Shown in pieces: positions 5,047 through 5,047 of a stretch of DNA of 5,047 bases. Origin of the DNA: an uncultured Bacilli bacterium (GTDB taxonomy: Bacteria > Bacillota_I > Bacilli_A > RF39 > UBA660). The notes under the pieces were generated by a model. That model ran no database searches, had not been told where the DNA came from, and saw nothing but the letters and a program-made list of their open reading frames with translations. The translations under genes and the position numbers were made by a program. Within the stretch, counting starts at the first letter, position 1; each line of letters starts with the position of its first letter. The stretch lies in contig CALVPL010000047.1 in NCBI GenBank assembly GCA_944351315.1, positions 1 to 5,047 of the forward strand, written 5' to 3'.

Positions 5047-5047
5047 T

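Noticed and set aside
1..5047. CRISPR array, insertion sequence, prophage or toxin-antitoxin pair
   Set aside because: No spaced direct repeats, transposase or integrase motifs, terminal inverted repeats or paired small ORFs were seen on either strand.

Overview
The window is AT-rich (roughly 25-30% GC by eye) and reads as chromosome of a low-GC Bacillota-type bacterium, perhaps an uncultured gut Bacilli or Mollicutes-related lineage. Supporting signs are Shine-Dalgarno sites of the AGGTGAT type, heavy use of A/T-ending codons, T-tract terminators, and a CCA-encoding tRNA-Gly whose body looks standard. Trp is written TGG in all the long genes and none has an internal TGA, so the standard bacterial code (table 11) fits. 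All genes lie on the + strand. No CRISPR array, insertion sequence, integrase or phage gene is visible.

Layout. Positions 2-229 hold the C-terminal end of an unidentified membrane protein. Positions 247-378 encode a 43-residue single-span membrane peptide that I do not recognise; it is followed by an intrinsic terminator (392-421). A good sigma-A-type promoter (423-451) abuts that terminator and drives an apparent three-gene operon. Its first gene (474-2897) is a MacB/FtsX-type ABC transporter with ATPase and permease fused and an unusually large extracellular domain. Second (2911-3465) is a five-span membrane protein with a small exported C-terminal domain. Third (3482-4138) is a protein of the uracil-DNA glycosylase superfold whose usual catalytic His motif reads YYPVGNG. 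A terminator (4124-4151) overlaps the end of that gene and also overlaps an extended -10 promoter for a membrane-anchored DNA/RNA non-specific endonuclease (4183-4914). That gene ends in another terminator overlapping a promoter, this one for tRNA-Gly(GCC) at 4972-5046.

How the genes may work together. The transporter and the five-span protein probably act together at the membrane, since the gap between them is 13 bases and no promoter or terminator is visible in it. Their substrate cannot be read from the sequence. The glycosylase-like protein is cytosolic by appearance and may only share the transcript. The nuclease is extracytoplasmic and separately transcribed. The most distinctive structural trait is extreme compaction: at all three terminators the T tract runs straight into, or overlaps, the next promoter. 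I see no convincing evidence of a wholly new multi-gene system. The best leads are the His-less glycosylase-like protein, the small membrane peptide, and the transporter with its large ectodomain and five-span partner.
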